This document shows, one piece after another, positions 9,726 to 20,200 of a DNA stretch of 64,000 nucleotides. A program made the translations under genes and the position numbers. The stretch spans positions 558,001 to 622,000 of the forward strand of contig NZ_REFC01000013.1 of assembly GCF_003688405.1 (NCBI RefSeq), in the 5' to 3' direction. Positions within the stretch are counted from its first letter, which is position 1; each line of letters begins with the position of its first letter. The DNA comes from Ulvibacter antarcticus (lineage in GTDB: Bacteria > Bacteroidota > Bacteroidia > Flavobacteriales > Flavobacteriaceae). The notes below the pieces were generated by a model. It searched no databases and was not told the DNA's origin. It was given only the letters and a program-made list of their open reading frames with translations.

Positions 9726-9756
9726 TTGAAAAAAATTAACACGATTATAACCTTTG
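9726..9756 (+). promoter_or_regulatory. Probable promoter of the phosphoesterase-barrel pair
   Basis: A TTG at 9726-9728 is separated by 20 bp from AACCTTTG at 9749-9756, one mismatch from the TAnnTTTG -7 consensus and at the expected spacing. It would start transcription about 20 bp before the ATG at 9779 and lies in the 105-bp divergent gap to the HD-PycTM gene. Confidence 0.45.
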
Positions 9757-9778
9757 TAGCATAATTATCACTCTTCGC

Positions 9779-12700
9779 ATGTTTATAAAAAAAAGTTTCT
9801 TTATTATTTTATCAGTTTTAGTCACGGCCTGCGCTTCTTATGAGAATCAGTATTTGTTTCCTGATGAAAAACCTGTATATCCTTCTGAAAAGCAATTAGA
9901 AAAAACCTTTTATTTAATTGGAGACGCAGGGTATTCTCCGGTTGGCGGAATGAGTGAAGGCTTGCAGGTACTTCAGAATTATATGAAGACACAGAAAACT
10001 TCCGGGAATTATGCACTTTTTCTAGGGGACAATATCTATCCAGCTGGTATGCCTCCCGAAGGTCATCCTGAACGGGCAGCATCCGAATATAGACTGGATG
10101 CACAATATAATGCTGTGAAGGATTACGATGGGAAAGTTTATTTTATTCCGGGGAACCATGACTGGTATAATGAAGGATTACATGGATTGAGTCGAGAAGA
10201 ACAATATTTTGAATCGAAAATTAAAGATCGACAAGTGTTCAAGCCATCTAAGGGCTGCCCGCTTGAAAGTATTTCAGTAACCGATAATATCCAACTCATT
10301 TTAATCGATAGCCAGTGGTATTTGGAAGATTGGAATGTACATCCCACAATTAATGAATACTGTGATATTAAAACCCGCGAGAAATTATTTATAGAAATTC
10401 AAACGGAGCTGGAAAAACATCAAAATAAAACTATTGTATTTGCCATGCACCATCCTATGTTCACAAATGGAACTCATGGTGGTTATTTTAGCTTAAACAA
10501 ACATCTGTATCCAACGCAACAAAACATACCCTTACCTGTACTTTCATCATTAGTGGTCCAAATTCGTTCTCAAGGAGGTGTTTCTGTGCAGGATAGGTAT
10601 AATGAATTGTACAATAACTTAATGAATCGTCTTGCCGACGTTACGAGAAATAGTGACCGATTGGTATTTGTATCAGGACATGAACACACCCAACAGTATA
10701 TAGTGAAGGATGGTCATACACAAATAGTTTCCGGTTCAGGGGCTAAAGGTGGTGGTGTATCTCTAGGAAAAGATGGTTTGTTTGCTACTGGAAAACAAGG
10801 TTTTGCAGTGATGGACGTCTTTAAAGATGGTTCGTCTTGGGTTCGTTTTTATGGAGCCGGCACTAATTTTGAACCTAAGTTATTGTATGAGAATGAAATC
10901 TTTCCCGCTGTTGTAAATTATAATACAACCAAGCTACCAAAAGATTTCGAACCAACAATAGTTGCACCTATTTATAAACAAGATAGCATTTCAAAATCTC
11001 TTTTCTTTGAATCGGTATGGGGAGCACGCTATCGTGAAGTGTTTTCAAAACCGGTTACCGCAAAAGTAGTGAAGCTGGATACTTTATATGGGGGTCTTAG
11101 CGTGATTAGAGAAGGTGGACAAAAAGAGTTTCGATCTTTGCGATTAAAAGATACTTTAGGTAACGAATACAGAATGCGAGCACTAGGAAAGAACTCCTTG
11201 AAAATTTCAGAAAAAATCGTGCTGGATGAAACAGGCGAAAACACCGACCCTGATGAACAGACTCAACTTCCTCAGCGAATTGATTATGACGAAGATTTTT
11301 ACACTGCAACACATCCATACGCAACACTTGCCATACCAAAAATGGCCCAAGCAGTAGATATTTTCTATACAAACTCACAGCTATTTTATGTTCCAAAACA
11401 AAAACAATTAGGTGATTATAATGAAAATTATGGTGACGAATTATATCTTATTTCGATCGATCCTACCGAAAGGAGCGAAGGGGAACAGACATTTGAGTAT
11501 CCCGACGATATAGAGACTACGGATGATATACTTACAAAAATTCGAAAGAATGGCGATATACAAGTCGATGAAGAAAATTATATTCGATCAAGACTTTTTG
11601 ATATGCTGATTGGTGACTGGGATCGTGAGAGTGATCACTGGCGCTGGGCAGAATTTTACAACAGCTTTGGTAAAAATGTATATGTCCCGATTCCCCGAGA
11701 CAGAGATGATGCATTCTCTAGTTTTGATGGAAGCATAGTGAATGTGGCTCGTTCCATATTTAGTGGTGCAAGACAAAGTCATATTTACGGTCCTGATATA
11801 TCAGATCTTGACTGGTTTAATGCTGAAGGAATTATTTTGGATAGAGCTTTACTGGAGAGATCCGGTAGGGAACAATGGCAACTTGCTGCGAAACGTATCC
11901 AGGAGAGTTTAACTGCAGAGGTAATCAATGAAGCATTTGATACAATCCCCGAAGAAGTTAGAGATGAGGAACTTCAGAAAATAATTGAAAATTTAAAGGC
12001 ACGGAAGGAGAACTTGGTAGAAATTGCCAATAAATATTACGATATACTGGCAAATTTTCAAACAGTCACAGGTACGGATACAGATGACTTTATTGAGATC
12101 ACACGTCTTCCTGATGGCTTTACAAATATAAAAACCTATACGCTCGTCGATGGTGAAAAGGCAAACTTGGTTACAGATCGCACGTATAATCATTCAACAA
12201 CCAGAGAAATTTGGGTATATGGGCTTGGCGGTGAAGATGTATTTGAAGTCAATGGAAAAGATAGTGACCTTATCTATATTCGATTAATTGGAGGACAGGA
12301 GAAGGATACGTATAGAATTAAAGATGGACGACGCGTTAAGGTCTACGATTACGATAGTAAGCCAAGTGTCGTTGAGGAAAATAATGAAGCCAGTTTGATT
12401 TTCACCGATATTTACAGTTTAAATACGTACGATTACAGACGACAAATCAATGATAGTAAGCGCTTAGGTCCTGCCTTTGGTTACAATCCTGATGACGGAC
12501 TTAGAATAGGAATACAATTCTTATATACCATCAATAGTTTTAAAAGAAACCCGTTTTCAAAAAATCACAGTCTTACAGGCGGATATTATTTCGATACTTC
12601 GAGTTTTGATTTGACCTACAGTGGGGAATTTGCGAATTCGATTGGAGATTTAAACTTGAGTATTGGAGCTCGTGTTACCAGCCCCAATTATACAGTAAAT

Positions 12701-13489
12701 TATTTTGGCTATGGAAATGAAACTCTCAATCCTGAAGATGAGCTGGGATATGATTTCAACCGCGTGGAATTACAAACGTATTCTGCCAATTTTGGATTAC
12801 TCCGAAACTCAAGCTTTGGTAGTTACTTTAAATTACAAACGAGAGTCGATGCGATACGCTTAAATGAAGTACGAAATAATCTGTATCAATTTCAAGGGCA
12901 GACTGAACTTGAAGACACCTCGTTTTTTGGATCTGTAGAAGCAATATATAGCTATAGAAGTTTCGATAACCCAGCTAATCCTGCTCGAGGTATGACCTTT
13001 GATCTTTTATTAGGATTGACCGACAATTTTACGAATCCGGAACGGGTATTTGGTTATTTAAATTCTCAAGTTACATTTTATAATGCCTTGGTAAAAAACG
13101 AGAAATTAGTACTAAAATCTAAGGTTCAATCTTCTTTTAACTTCGGAAATAAATTTGAGTTTTATCAGGGTGTGCATGCTGGAGCCAATAGCGGATTAAG
13201 AGGGTTTAGGGAAGAGCGATTCACGGGAAAATCTGCACTGGCAGGAAGTGCAGATATTCGATATAGTTTTGATGAATTTAGGATTGAACTATTTCCAGTT
13301 CAGATAGGAATTTATGGTGGTTTGGATCTAGGTCGTGTTTGGACTCCTAGTGGAGATTCTGAAAAATGGCATAATTCACGAGGCGGTGGGTTATGGATAA
13401 ATAGTCAGGGAGGATTAAACGGGACATTTAGTGCTTTTAACTCGAACGAAGGAACTCGTTACAGTTTTGGTGTTGGCTTTAATTTTTAA
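9779..13489 (+). CDS. Lipoprotein: calcineurin-like phosphoesterase fused to Omp85-type outer-membrane barrel (paralog 1, intact phosphoesterase)
   Basis: A 1,236-residue surface or outer-membrane protein. The order is: lipoprotein signal with C18 (VTAC); calcineurin-like phosphoesterase ~40-370 with all metal motifs (D49 in LIGDAG, D84-N85 in GDNIYP, G125-N126-H127-D128, H224-H225, and H301/H303 in SGHEHT); a middle region with LIGDWDRESDHWRW (D613-R616) and PIPRDRDDAF; an acidic glycine-rich stretch like an RTX roll (GLGGEDVF); and a beta-barrel of ~350 residues with the Omp85 loop-6 signature GLRGFR...RFTG and a terminal aromatic (GFNF). Lipidated Omp85 relatives (TamL) are known in Bacteroidetes. 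The phosphoester substrate is unknown. It is 24 bp ahead of paralog 2, so co-transcription is likely. Confidence 0.85.
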   Translation: MFIKKSFFIILSVLVTACASYENQYLFPDEKPVYPSEKQLEKTFYLIGDAGYSPVGGMSEGLQVLQNYMKTQKTSGNYALFLGDNIYPAGMPPEGHPERAASEYRLDAQYNAVKDYDGKVYFIPGNHDWYNEGLHGLSREEQYFESKIKDRQVFKPSKGCPLESISVTDNIQLILIDSQWYLEDWNVHPTINEYCDIKTREKLFIEIQTELEKHQNKTIVFAMHHPMFTNGTHGGYFSLNKHLYPTQQNIPLPVLSSLVVQIRSQGGVSVQDRYNELYNNLMNRLADVTRNSDRLVFVSGHEHTQQYIVKDGHTQIVSGSGAKGGGVSLGKDGLFATGKQGFAVMDVFKDGSSWVRFYGAGTNFEPKLLYENEIFPAVVNYNTTKLPKDFEPTIVAPIYKQDSISKSLFFESVWGARYREVFSKPVTAKVVKLDTLYGGLSVIREGGQKEFRSLRLKDTLGNEYRMRALGKNSLKISEKIVLDETGENTDPDEQTQLPQRIDYDEDFYTATHPYATLAIPKMAQAVDIFYTNSQLFYVPKQKQLGDYNENYGDELYLISIDPTERSEGEQTFEYPDDIETTDDILTKIRKNGDIQVDEENYIRSRLFDMLIGDWDRESDHWRWAEFYNSFGKNVYVPIPRDRDDAFSSFDGSIVNVARSIFSGARQSHIYGPDISDLDWFNAEGIILDRALLERSGREQWQLAAKRIQESLTAEVINEAFDTIPEEVRDEELQKIIENLKARKENLVEIANKYYDILANFQTVTGTDTDDFIEITRLPDGFTNIKTYTLVDGEKANLVTDRTYNHSTTREIWVYGLGGEDVFEVNGKDSDLIYIRLIGGQEKDTYRIKDGRRVKVYDYDSKPSVVEENNEASLIFTDIYSLNTYDYRRQINDSKRLGPAFGYNPDDGLRIGIQFLYTINSFKRNPFSKNHSLTGGYYFDTSSFDLTYSGEFANSIGDLNLSIGARVTSPNYTVNYFGYGNETLNPEDELGYDFNRVELQTYSANFGLLRNSSFGSYFKLQTRVDAIRLNEVRNNLYQFQGQTELEDTSFFGSVEAIYSYRSFDNPANPARGMTFDLLLGLTDNFTNPERVFGYLNSQVTFYNALVKNEKLVLKSKVQSSFNFGNKFEFYQGVHAGANSGLRGFREERFTGKSALAGSADIRYSFDEFRIELFPVQIGIYGGLDLGRVWTPSGDSEKWHNSRGGGLWINSQGGLNGTFSAFNSNEGTRYSFGVGFNF

Positions 13490-13513
13490 AATGAAATCTT
13501 CAAATATTCTTGT

Positions 13514-16500
13514 ATGCGTATAAAATTACTCTTTTACATATTTACCATTCTTATTTTATTTAGCTCTTGTGCTACACGACGTATAATGACTTCGGAAAAG
13601 TTGAAGGATGCGTCATATCCATCAGAGGAAATGAAATTTGAAAGATTTTTCATTGTAGGCAATACGGCGAAGCCTTCCGAAGAAAAAGGAAAAGTCTTGT
13701 CAGCAATGGAAAAATACATGCTCTCTGACACTTCCGAAGCAAAAAACCTCATATTTATTGGTGATAATGTGAGGGGAAGTAAAAAAAATGAATCCAAAAT
13801 TAAGCAACAATTAGACAATGCGATTGGTGTTATAAAAGACACGAAGGCCAATCCTTTTATTATTCCCGGAAATTACGACTGGGATTTCAACGGGGTGGAA
13901 GGACTCGAAATCATTGAAGATTATTTGGATGAAAAATTAGAAAAAGAAAATGCACTTACTCCAAATAATGGTTGTCCGCTGGAAAGTATCGAAATAAGCG
14001 AGTCTGTCCAGTTAATTGTGGTTGATAGCCAATGGTATATTGAAAATTGGTATTTGCATCCTGAAATTAATGATAAATGCGAGATAAGAACTCGTGAAAA
14101 ACTGTTCCTGGAACTGGAAGGTGAGCTAAAACAGCACGCAAACAAAACGATTGTTTTTGCAATGCATCATCCAATGTTTACGAATGGTTATCACGGAGGA
14201 AAATTTGCTTTTAAAGACCATATTTTCCCACTTCAAGGGAATGTGCCGCTACCGGGAATAGGAACCTTAGTAGCCGAAGTTAGATCTCAAGGTGGAATTT
14301 CTATTCAAGATAGATTCAATAAACGTTATAATGAGTTAATGCTGAAGCTAGACGTGCTGTTAAATGTGAATGATCAACGTATTGTTGTCGTATCGGGACA
14401 TGAGCGAAACTTACAATATATTGAGCAAGGAAATGTCAAACAAATTGTATCGGGTGCAGGCTCAAAAACCAAGCCGGTTACTCTTAGCGATAACGGGCTG
14501 TTTTCATATGGTAAAAAAGGGTTTAGTATTCTGGATGTTTTTGAAAATGGTAGTGTCTGGGTGCGCTTTTTCGGATTGGATACAGAGGACAAGGCAAAGA
14601 TGATATTTCAGAAAGAAGTCTTTAAGCCACTGCCGATATTAAATCTCGATACTTTACCCAAGTCCTTTCCTAAATACACCGAAGCTTCTGTTTATGAACT
14701 AGATAAAGTTGAAAAATCGGATTTCTTTAGATCATTTTGGGGAAATCATTACAGAGATGTATATGGAAAAAAGGTAAAAGTTAGAACCGGAGTGTTAGAT
14801 ACCCTGTATGGCGGACTTGAAGTAATACGTCCGGGCGGAGGGCATCAAACAAAATCGTTGCGATTAGAGACCAGTGACGGCAAGGAATACAATATGAGAG
14901 CTTTGAAAAAGAGTGCGGTTCAGTTTCTCGAAACAACGGCTTTTAAAGGTATAAATGGCGAAAAATATTTTTCAAGAACTATTCCTGAAGAATTGATTTT
15001 AGATTTTTATACAGCCGCACATCCATATGGAGCTTTCGCAATACCAGGCTTGGCGAAAGCAGCGAACGTGTTTTACACCACGCCAGAATTGTTTTATATC
15101 CCTCAACAAGCACGCCTTGGGAAGTACAATGAGGAATACGGAGATCAACTTTATATGATCGTTGAAAAGCCTTCCGATGAATATACCAATAGAAAAAGTT
15201 TTGGTTATCCCGACGATATTGAGAGCACCGACGATTTATTGGAGAAATTACGAGAAGATGAGGATTATACGCTTGATGAAGAAGCTTATATTCGTGCTCG
15301 TATTTTCGATATGTTAATAGGTGATTGGGATCGCCATAGTGATCAGTGGCGTTGGGCTGAATTTGAAGAAGATGACGGAAAGAAAGTATTTGTGCCAATT
15401 CCGAGAGATAGAGATCAGGTATTCGCAAATTTTGATGGTTCATTTCTCGACGTTTTACGTTCTATGCTGGGAGCAGTAAATCAGTTTGGTGTTTATGGAG
15501 AAGATATTGTAGATGTAAAATGGTTTAATGAGGCGGGTTCAAAACTTGATAGAGCCCTGGTTAAGCGGAGTGACAGAAGTGTATGGATTGAACAAGCTAA
15601 AAATCTTCAAAAATCCATCGATGAGGAGATTATTGATAAGGCTTTTGCTGCGTTGCCGAAAGAGGTTCAGGATGCTTCCGTAGAGGAAATAAAAAAGAAG
15701 CTAATTCTGCGAAAAAACAATCTGGTGAACATTGTAGAGCGCTATTGCGATCAATTTGCAAAATTTCAAATGCTAACCGGTACCGACAAAGATGATCTCT
15801 TTGAAATTACCAGAATGCCCAATGGTTTAACTCGTATCGCTGCCTATAGAATTAAAGATGGTGAAAAAGGGGATGAATTATTCGACAGGACTTTTGATAG
15901 TAAGAAAACAGAAGAAATTTGGCTGTATGGTCTGGACGATAAGGATGTGTTTGAGGTTAAAGGAAAACCAGATAAACCTATCCTAATACGGATTGTTGGT
16001 GGACTGGGTAAGGATACCTATAAAATCGAGAAAGGACGTAAAATAAAAGTGTATGATAACCGAGGTCAAAAGAATAAAGTTGAGGAGAAAGGTGGTGCAC
16101 ATTTTCGCTTCACCAAATTGTATCAGGCCAATCATTACGACTATCAACGGTTTAGAAAAGGAGGCGGTAATATGGGGGTTGATGTAGGTTTTAATCCGGA
16201 TGACGGAACTCTTATAAGAGCTTCATTTGTAAAAGAAAAGAACGATTTTATCCTTAATCCATACAGTAGCAAAACTGAAATTTTCGCCGAATATCAATTT
16301 CTCACACAAGGTCTGGATCTTCGTTTAAATAAGTACTTTGCTGCCGTTGTCTCCGACTTTAACTTTGTCGTTACTTCGCGTTATACGTCTAAAAATTATA
16401 CAGAGAATTTCTTTGGCTTCGGAAATGAGACTGCTAACCCGGACGCTCAATTAAGTTTGGACTATAATCGCGTAAATATGGAGATGTATCATGCCGGGAT

Positions 16501-17194
16501 GGGCCTTCAGCGTATTTCTGACTATGGAAGTTATTTCGATTTTAAACTTGATGTGTCTTCAGTCGAATTGGTAAAAAATGGTGATAATTTCGTGTTGCAG
16601 ACACTTCCGAAGCAAGTAGGAAATAGATCTTATTTTTTGATTCCAAACGCAGGCTATACATACAAAAATTACGATGTGGAGGAATTCCCTTCCAAAGGGA
16701 TGAAGTTTAATATAAATGGTGGAGGAATTGATAACCTTGGAAATAGCAACATCACGGGATTTGTAGATGCATCGGTAGGGTTTTATAATTCGTTGTTAAG
16801 TAACAACCGCCTTGTTTTAAATACCCACCTGGCTTCTAAATTTATCATTGGTGATACGCCCGAGTTTTTCCAACAAGCGAATCTTGGAGGAAATACTGGA
16901 CTTCGCGGTTACAGAGATCAGCGATTTACAGGAACAAGTAGTTTGTTGGGTAATGCGAATATCGCCTATAACTTTAAAAAGATAAAAACCTTCTTTTTTC
17001 CAATTGGGTTGAGTGTTTACGGGGGTTACGATATTGGACGCGTTTGGGTAGAAAGCGATACTTCAGATATATGGCACGACTCTTATGGTGGAGGATTCTT
17101 GGTTAATTGGACAGATGCATTAAAAGGAAATTTCAGTTCTTTCGTAAGTGAGGAAGGAACGAGGCTATCTTTTGGATTTGCCTTTAGTTATTAG
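13514..17194 (+). CDS. Lipoprotein: degenerate phosphoesterase fused to Omp85-type barrel (paralog 2)
   Basis: A 1,226-residue paralog of the preceding gene, collinear over its full length. It has a lipoprotein signal with C19 (FSSC), a phosphoesterase-fold region ~40-370, middle region, acidic segment (GLDDKDVF) and Omp85-type barrel (GLRGYR...RFTG, ending AFSY). Key phosphoesterase ligands are changed: GD becomes GN (N50), GNHD becomes GNYD (Y121), and GHEH becomes GHER (R298). GDN at 83-85 and the HH pair are kept. Catalysis is therefore doubtful. The middle signature is complete here, LIGDWDRHSDQWRW (D604-H608), with PIPRDRDQVF after it. It lies 24 bp behind paralog 1; a CTTCGGAA motif begins two bases after its stop codon. 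Confidence 0.85.
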   Translation: MRIKLLFYIFTILILFSSCATRRIMTSEKLKDASYPSEEMKFERFFIVGNTAKPSEEKGKVLSAMEKYMLSDTSEAKNLIFIGDNVRGSKKNESKIKQQLDNAIGVIKDTKANPFIIPGNYDWDFNGVEGLEIIEDYLDEKLEKENALTPNNGCPLESIEISESVQLIVVDSQWYIENWYLHPEINDKCEIRTREKLFLELEGELKQHANKTIVFAMHHPMFTNGYHGGKFAFKDHIFPLQGNVPLPGIGTLVAEVRSQGGISIQDRFNKRYNELMLKLDVLLNVNDQRIVVVSGHERNLQYIEQGNVKQIVSGAGSKTKPVTLSDNGLFSYGKKGFSILDVFENGSVWVRFFGLDTEDKAKMIFQKEVFKPLPILNLDTLPKSFPKYTEASVYELDKVEKSDFFRSFWGNHYRDVYGKKVKVRTGVLDTLYGGLEVIRPGGGHQTKSLRLETSDGKEYNMRALKKSAVQFLETTAFKGINGEKYFSRTIPEELILDFYTAAHPYGAFAIPGLAKAANVFYTTPELFYIPQQARLGKYNEEYGDQLYMIVEKPSDEYTNRKSFGYPDDIESTDDLLEKLREDEDYTLDEEAYIRARIFDMLIGDWDRHSDQWRWAEFEEDDGKKVFVPIPRDRDQVFANFDGSFLDVLRSMLGAVNQFGVYGEDIVDVKWFNEAGSKLDRALVKRSDRSVWIEQAKNLQKSIDEEIIDKAFAALPKEVQDASVEEIKKKLILRKNNLVNIVERYCDQFAKFQMLTGTDKDDLFEITRMPNGLTRIAAYRIKDGEKGDELFDRTFDSKKTEEIWLYGLDDKDVFEVKGKPDKPILIRIVGGLGKDTYKIEKGRKIKVYDNRGQKNKVEEKGGAHFRFTKLYQANHYDYQRFRKGGGNMGVDVGFNPDDGTLIRASFVKEKNDFILNPYSSKTEIFAEYQFLTQGLDLRLNKYFAAVVSDFNFVVTSRYTSKNYTENFFGFGNETANPDAQLSLDYNRVNMEMYHAGMGLQRISDYGSYFDFKLDVSSVELVKNGDNFVLQTLPKQVGNRSYFLIPNAGYTYKNYDVEEFPSKGMKFNINGGGIDNLGNSNITGFVDASVGFYNSLLSNNRLVLNTHLASKFIIGDTPEFFQQANLGGNTGLRGYRDQRFTGTSSLLGNANIAYNFKKIKTFFFPIGLSVYGGYDIGRVWVESDTSDIWHDSYGGGFLVNWTDALKGNFSSFVSEEGTRLSFGFAFSY

Positions 17195-17215
17195 ACTTCG
17201 GAAAAATTGTAAAAA

Positions 17216-17259
17216 AAAGAGGGTAGTTGAAATACAATTAAGTATTAACTACCCTCTTT
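17216..17259. terminator. Bidirectional hairpin terminator between convergent paralogs
   Basis: A perfect 13-bp inverted repeat: AAAGAGGGTAGTT at 17216-17228 and AACTACCCTCTTT at 17247-17259, with an 18-nt loop. The eight A residues at 17211-17218 give a U-tract for the minus-strand transcript of 17289-20993. The plus-strand side has only a short T run, so termination is likely stronger for the minus-strand gene. Confidence 0.8.
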
Positions 17260-17288
17260 ACTGTTCGGTTATATTAATCTAGTTCGTC

Positions 17289-20200
17289 TTAGAAACCTAA
17301 ACCAAAGCCAATTTGAAGCTGTGCATCCTCTTCTGAAACGAAGTAGCCTGCTTTCAATGAAAATGTATTAAGACCACCAATCCATACACCACCACCTTGT
17401 GAAGTTCGCCATTGATCGGCAGTGCTATTTTCCACCCAAACTGTTCCGTAGTCAAATCCGCCATAGATCCCAACTGTAATAGGCACTACTGCAGTTACGA
17501 TTCGAGCCAAACGCACTTTTAAATCTGAACTTTGGTAGAAATAAGATTTTCCACTAAAGCGTTCGTTACGATAGCCTCGTAAACCGTTGTTCCCTCCAAT
17601 GGAAGGAGCGTGATAGAAAAAGAAATCGTTTCCGAAGTTCCCTTTAATCTCGGCTACAGAGCCTAAAACAAGATCACCGGAAGAAATCAGCTTTCTGTCG
17701 AATCCTAATTTAAAAGAAGCATACCCAAAGTTGTTGTTTTCAAGCTCAACATTTGATTTATATCCTATTTCAGCACCAACAAAAAACCCTCGAGTAGGGA
17801 AATCCATTGCATCTTCATTTTTATATTCAAATGCTGCTTCTGCACCTATATAGTTATTTGTTTCGAATACAGCTGGATTGACATTCGCCGGGGTGAAGAA
17901 TCTTTCAGGATTCTGTTCAACTTCATAACTTTCGAAGAGTCCATGAATTCGTATTGTTCTATATGCAATTCCCGATTTTAATTTAATCTGTTGCATGCGA
18001 GCTCTATTGAATTCCATTTCGACCGCTTCTTCATCATAAACACTATCAATTCCATAACCGAAGAAATTGTTGGCAAAATTTTCATTCGTAAAATATCCTT
18101 CAATCTCAAAATTCCAATTCGGAATTATATTTGCAAAAGTGCCCTTATATTCCAGTTCGACCGCCGTAAAATCGAAGAAATAATTCGCCGATAAAAAGTG
18201 CTTGTATCTAAAATCTTCTCCGTTAAAGCCTTTGTTAGTATAAGTATCCTTTAAACCTATGTAAAGTCCGTCGTCTGTTTTAAAACCTAAATTTGGAAGT
18301 AAAATATTATTGTTTTCATTGAAATTTCTCCAAAAATATGTGTTCGTTTCATATAGTTTTGTGAACTGATGTGCGGGGGTTTTATCCTTAAATTCAGTTT
18401 TTTCGTAAGGCCAATCGTATACTTTGAGATTTTTTTTATTACTAATGTCAAATTCATCATCTCCATATCCACCTACGATTCTAACCATAATTTCACGATC
18501 TCCATCGCCCGAAACTTTAAATTCATCATCATCGTTAAGTCCGTAAATCCAAATTTCGTTTGTAATTGCTCTATCGAAGGTGCGTTGAAAGAAAATCTTA
18601 TCGGTTTTGTTCTTTAGCGCTCTTTTTCCAATCACTTCGGTTTTCCCGTCTGGAAGTCGGATGATTTCAAATTTATCATCTTTATGTGTTCCGTGAATAA
18701 TAACGGTTTCATTCATCCTTTCTCCATACCTTCTTGCAATCTCATCAATATTATCTAAACGAGCTTTTAGGCTGCTTTTAATGGCTTCGGAAGCTTCGTC
18801 TTGCACTTCTTTGGGGAGTCTGTTAAATGCTTCTTCTATCACTTCATCGGTAATTTGATTCTGAAGTAAAACTGCTTCTTCAACCCAAACAGAAGGATCA
18901 TACTCGTTTAAAAGTGCTCTATCGAGATTATTTCCTTCTCCATTGAACCATTTTACATCTTTAATTTCAGGTCCATAAGACTGCCAGAATCGAACATCGG
19001 GGAGAATTAGTTTAATTATGGGAATTGCTATTCCGTCGAATTTAGAAAAGGCCGCATCACGATCCCTTGGGATAGGAATAAATCGGATATCGTCGTCACT
19101 TACTTTATATTCTGCCCAGCGCCACTGGTCTGCGTGTCTGTCCCAATCACCAATAAGCATATCGAAAATACGTGCGCGAATCCATGCTCTTTGGTCAATT
19201 GAATATTTCTCATCTTCGTTTAGTTTTTCCAGAACATCTGTGGTACTTTCAAATTGTTCTATTTTTCCATCTACTTCCGGATTGGCTCTGTTATAACCCT
19301 CGTAATCTTTTTGTTCATCATTCGGGCGTTCTTCAATAAAGTAAAGTTGGTCACCATAATCTTCACCTAAAAGTCCGAAGCCGGGTTGCTTAGGAAGATA
19401 ATAAAGGCTTGTGTTTGCATGATTAATTCCTGCTGATTTTGCGAGCGGATTGATCACCAATTGCATATAAGGGTGTGTGGTACTAAAGAAATCATACACC
19501 GCTTCTTCTGCAAATGTTCCTTTATATTCATCTTCTGTATACGCAATACCTTTAACCTTATATCGAAGAAATTTTAATGCATTTTTCTCGAGTCCACGCA
19601 TAGCATATTCTTTCCCCTCACCATCTACCAATCGGGCAGAAAAAGATTGGTGACCACCGCCTGGTTTTTCAATTGTTAAGCCTGAATAAAGGGTGTCTAG
19701 AATTGCAATATCTGCTGTTACTGGTTGCCCGAAATAAGATCGATATCTCTTTCCCCAAATAAAATTGTAAAAGCCAGATTTGTTTATTTTTTTATCATCT
19801 GAAGTAATTGGAAGTGTTTTAGTTTTTTCTTTAAAGGTTGGAATAGGGTATTCTTCTTTTTCCTTCGGAAATTTATCATGCACTTGATAGGCATGTTCAG
19901 TTTCCGAAGTGATAAAACGAACCTTCGAAGATCCGTCCTTATAATAATCTAAAATAGCGAACCCTTCTGCTCCGTAAGTAAAATTCCCTTCAAAAGGTAA
20001 AGAGCCACCAATGGTTGTTATTTTCGCTCGATCAATTTTAGTTCCAGTTCTGGCACCTAAAGAACCACTAATAATTTGATGCATTCCTTTACCAGTTAAA
20101 TATTGCAGGCTTTCTTCATGACCGGAAACAAAAGTCACCCGATCCGATTCTAATGCAAGAGCACTAACCATATCTCTTAGATAATCGTAGCGTAAATTAT

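Noticed and set aside
9674-9742. Earlier GTG start for the HD-PycTM protein
   Set aside because: The added 23 residues are hydrophobic-aromatic without family support and occupy the divergent promoter region.
14979-15443. A 154-codon open frame on the minus strand inside paralog 2
   Set aside because: It lies fully inside a strongly supported gene, begins with no promoter, and its product has no domain-like pattern. It is a by-product of the coding sequence on the other strand.
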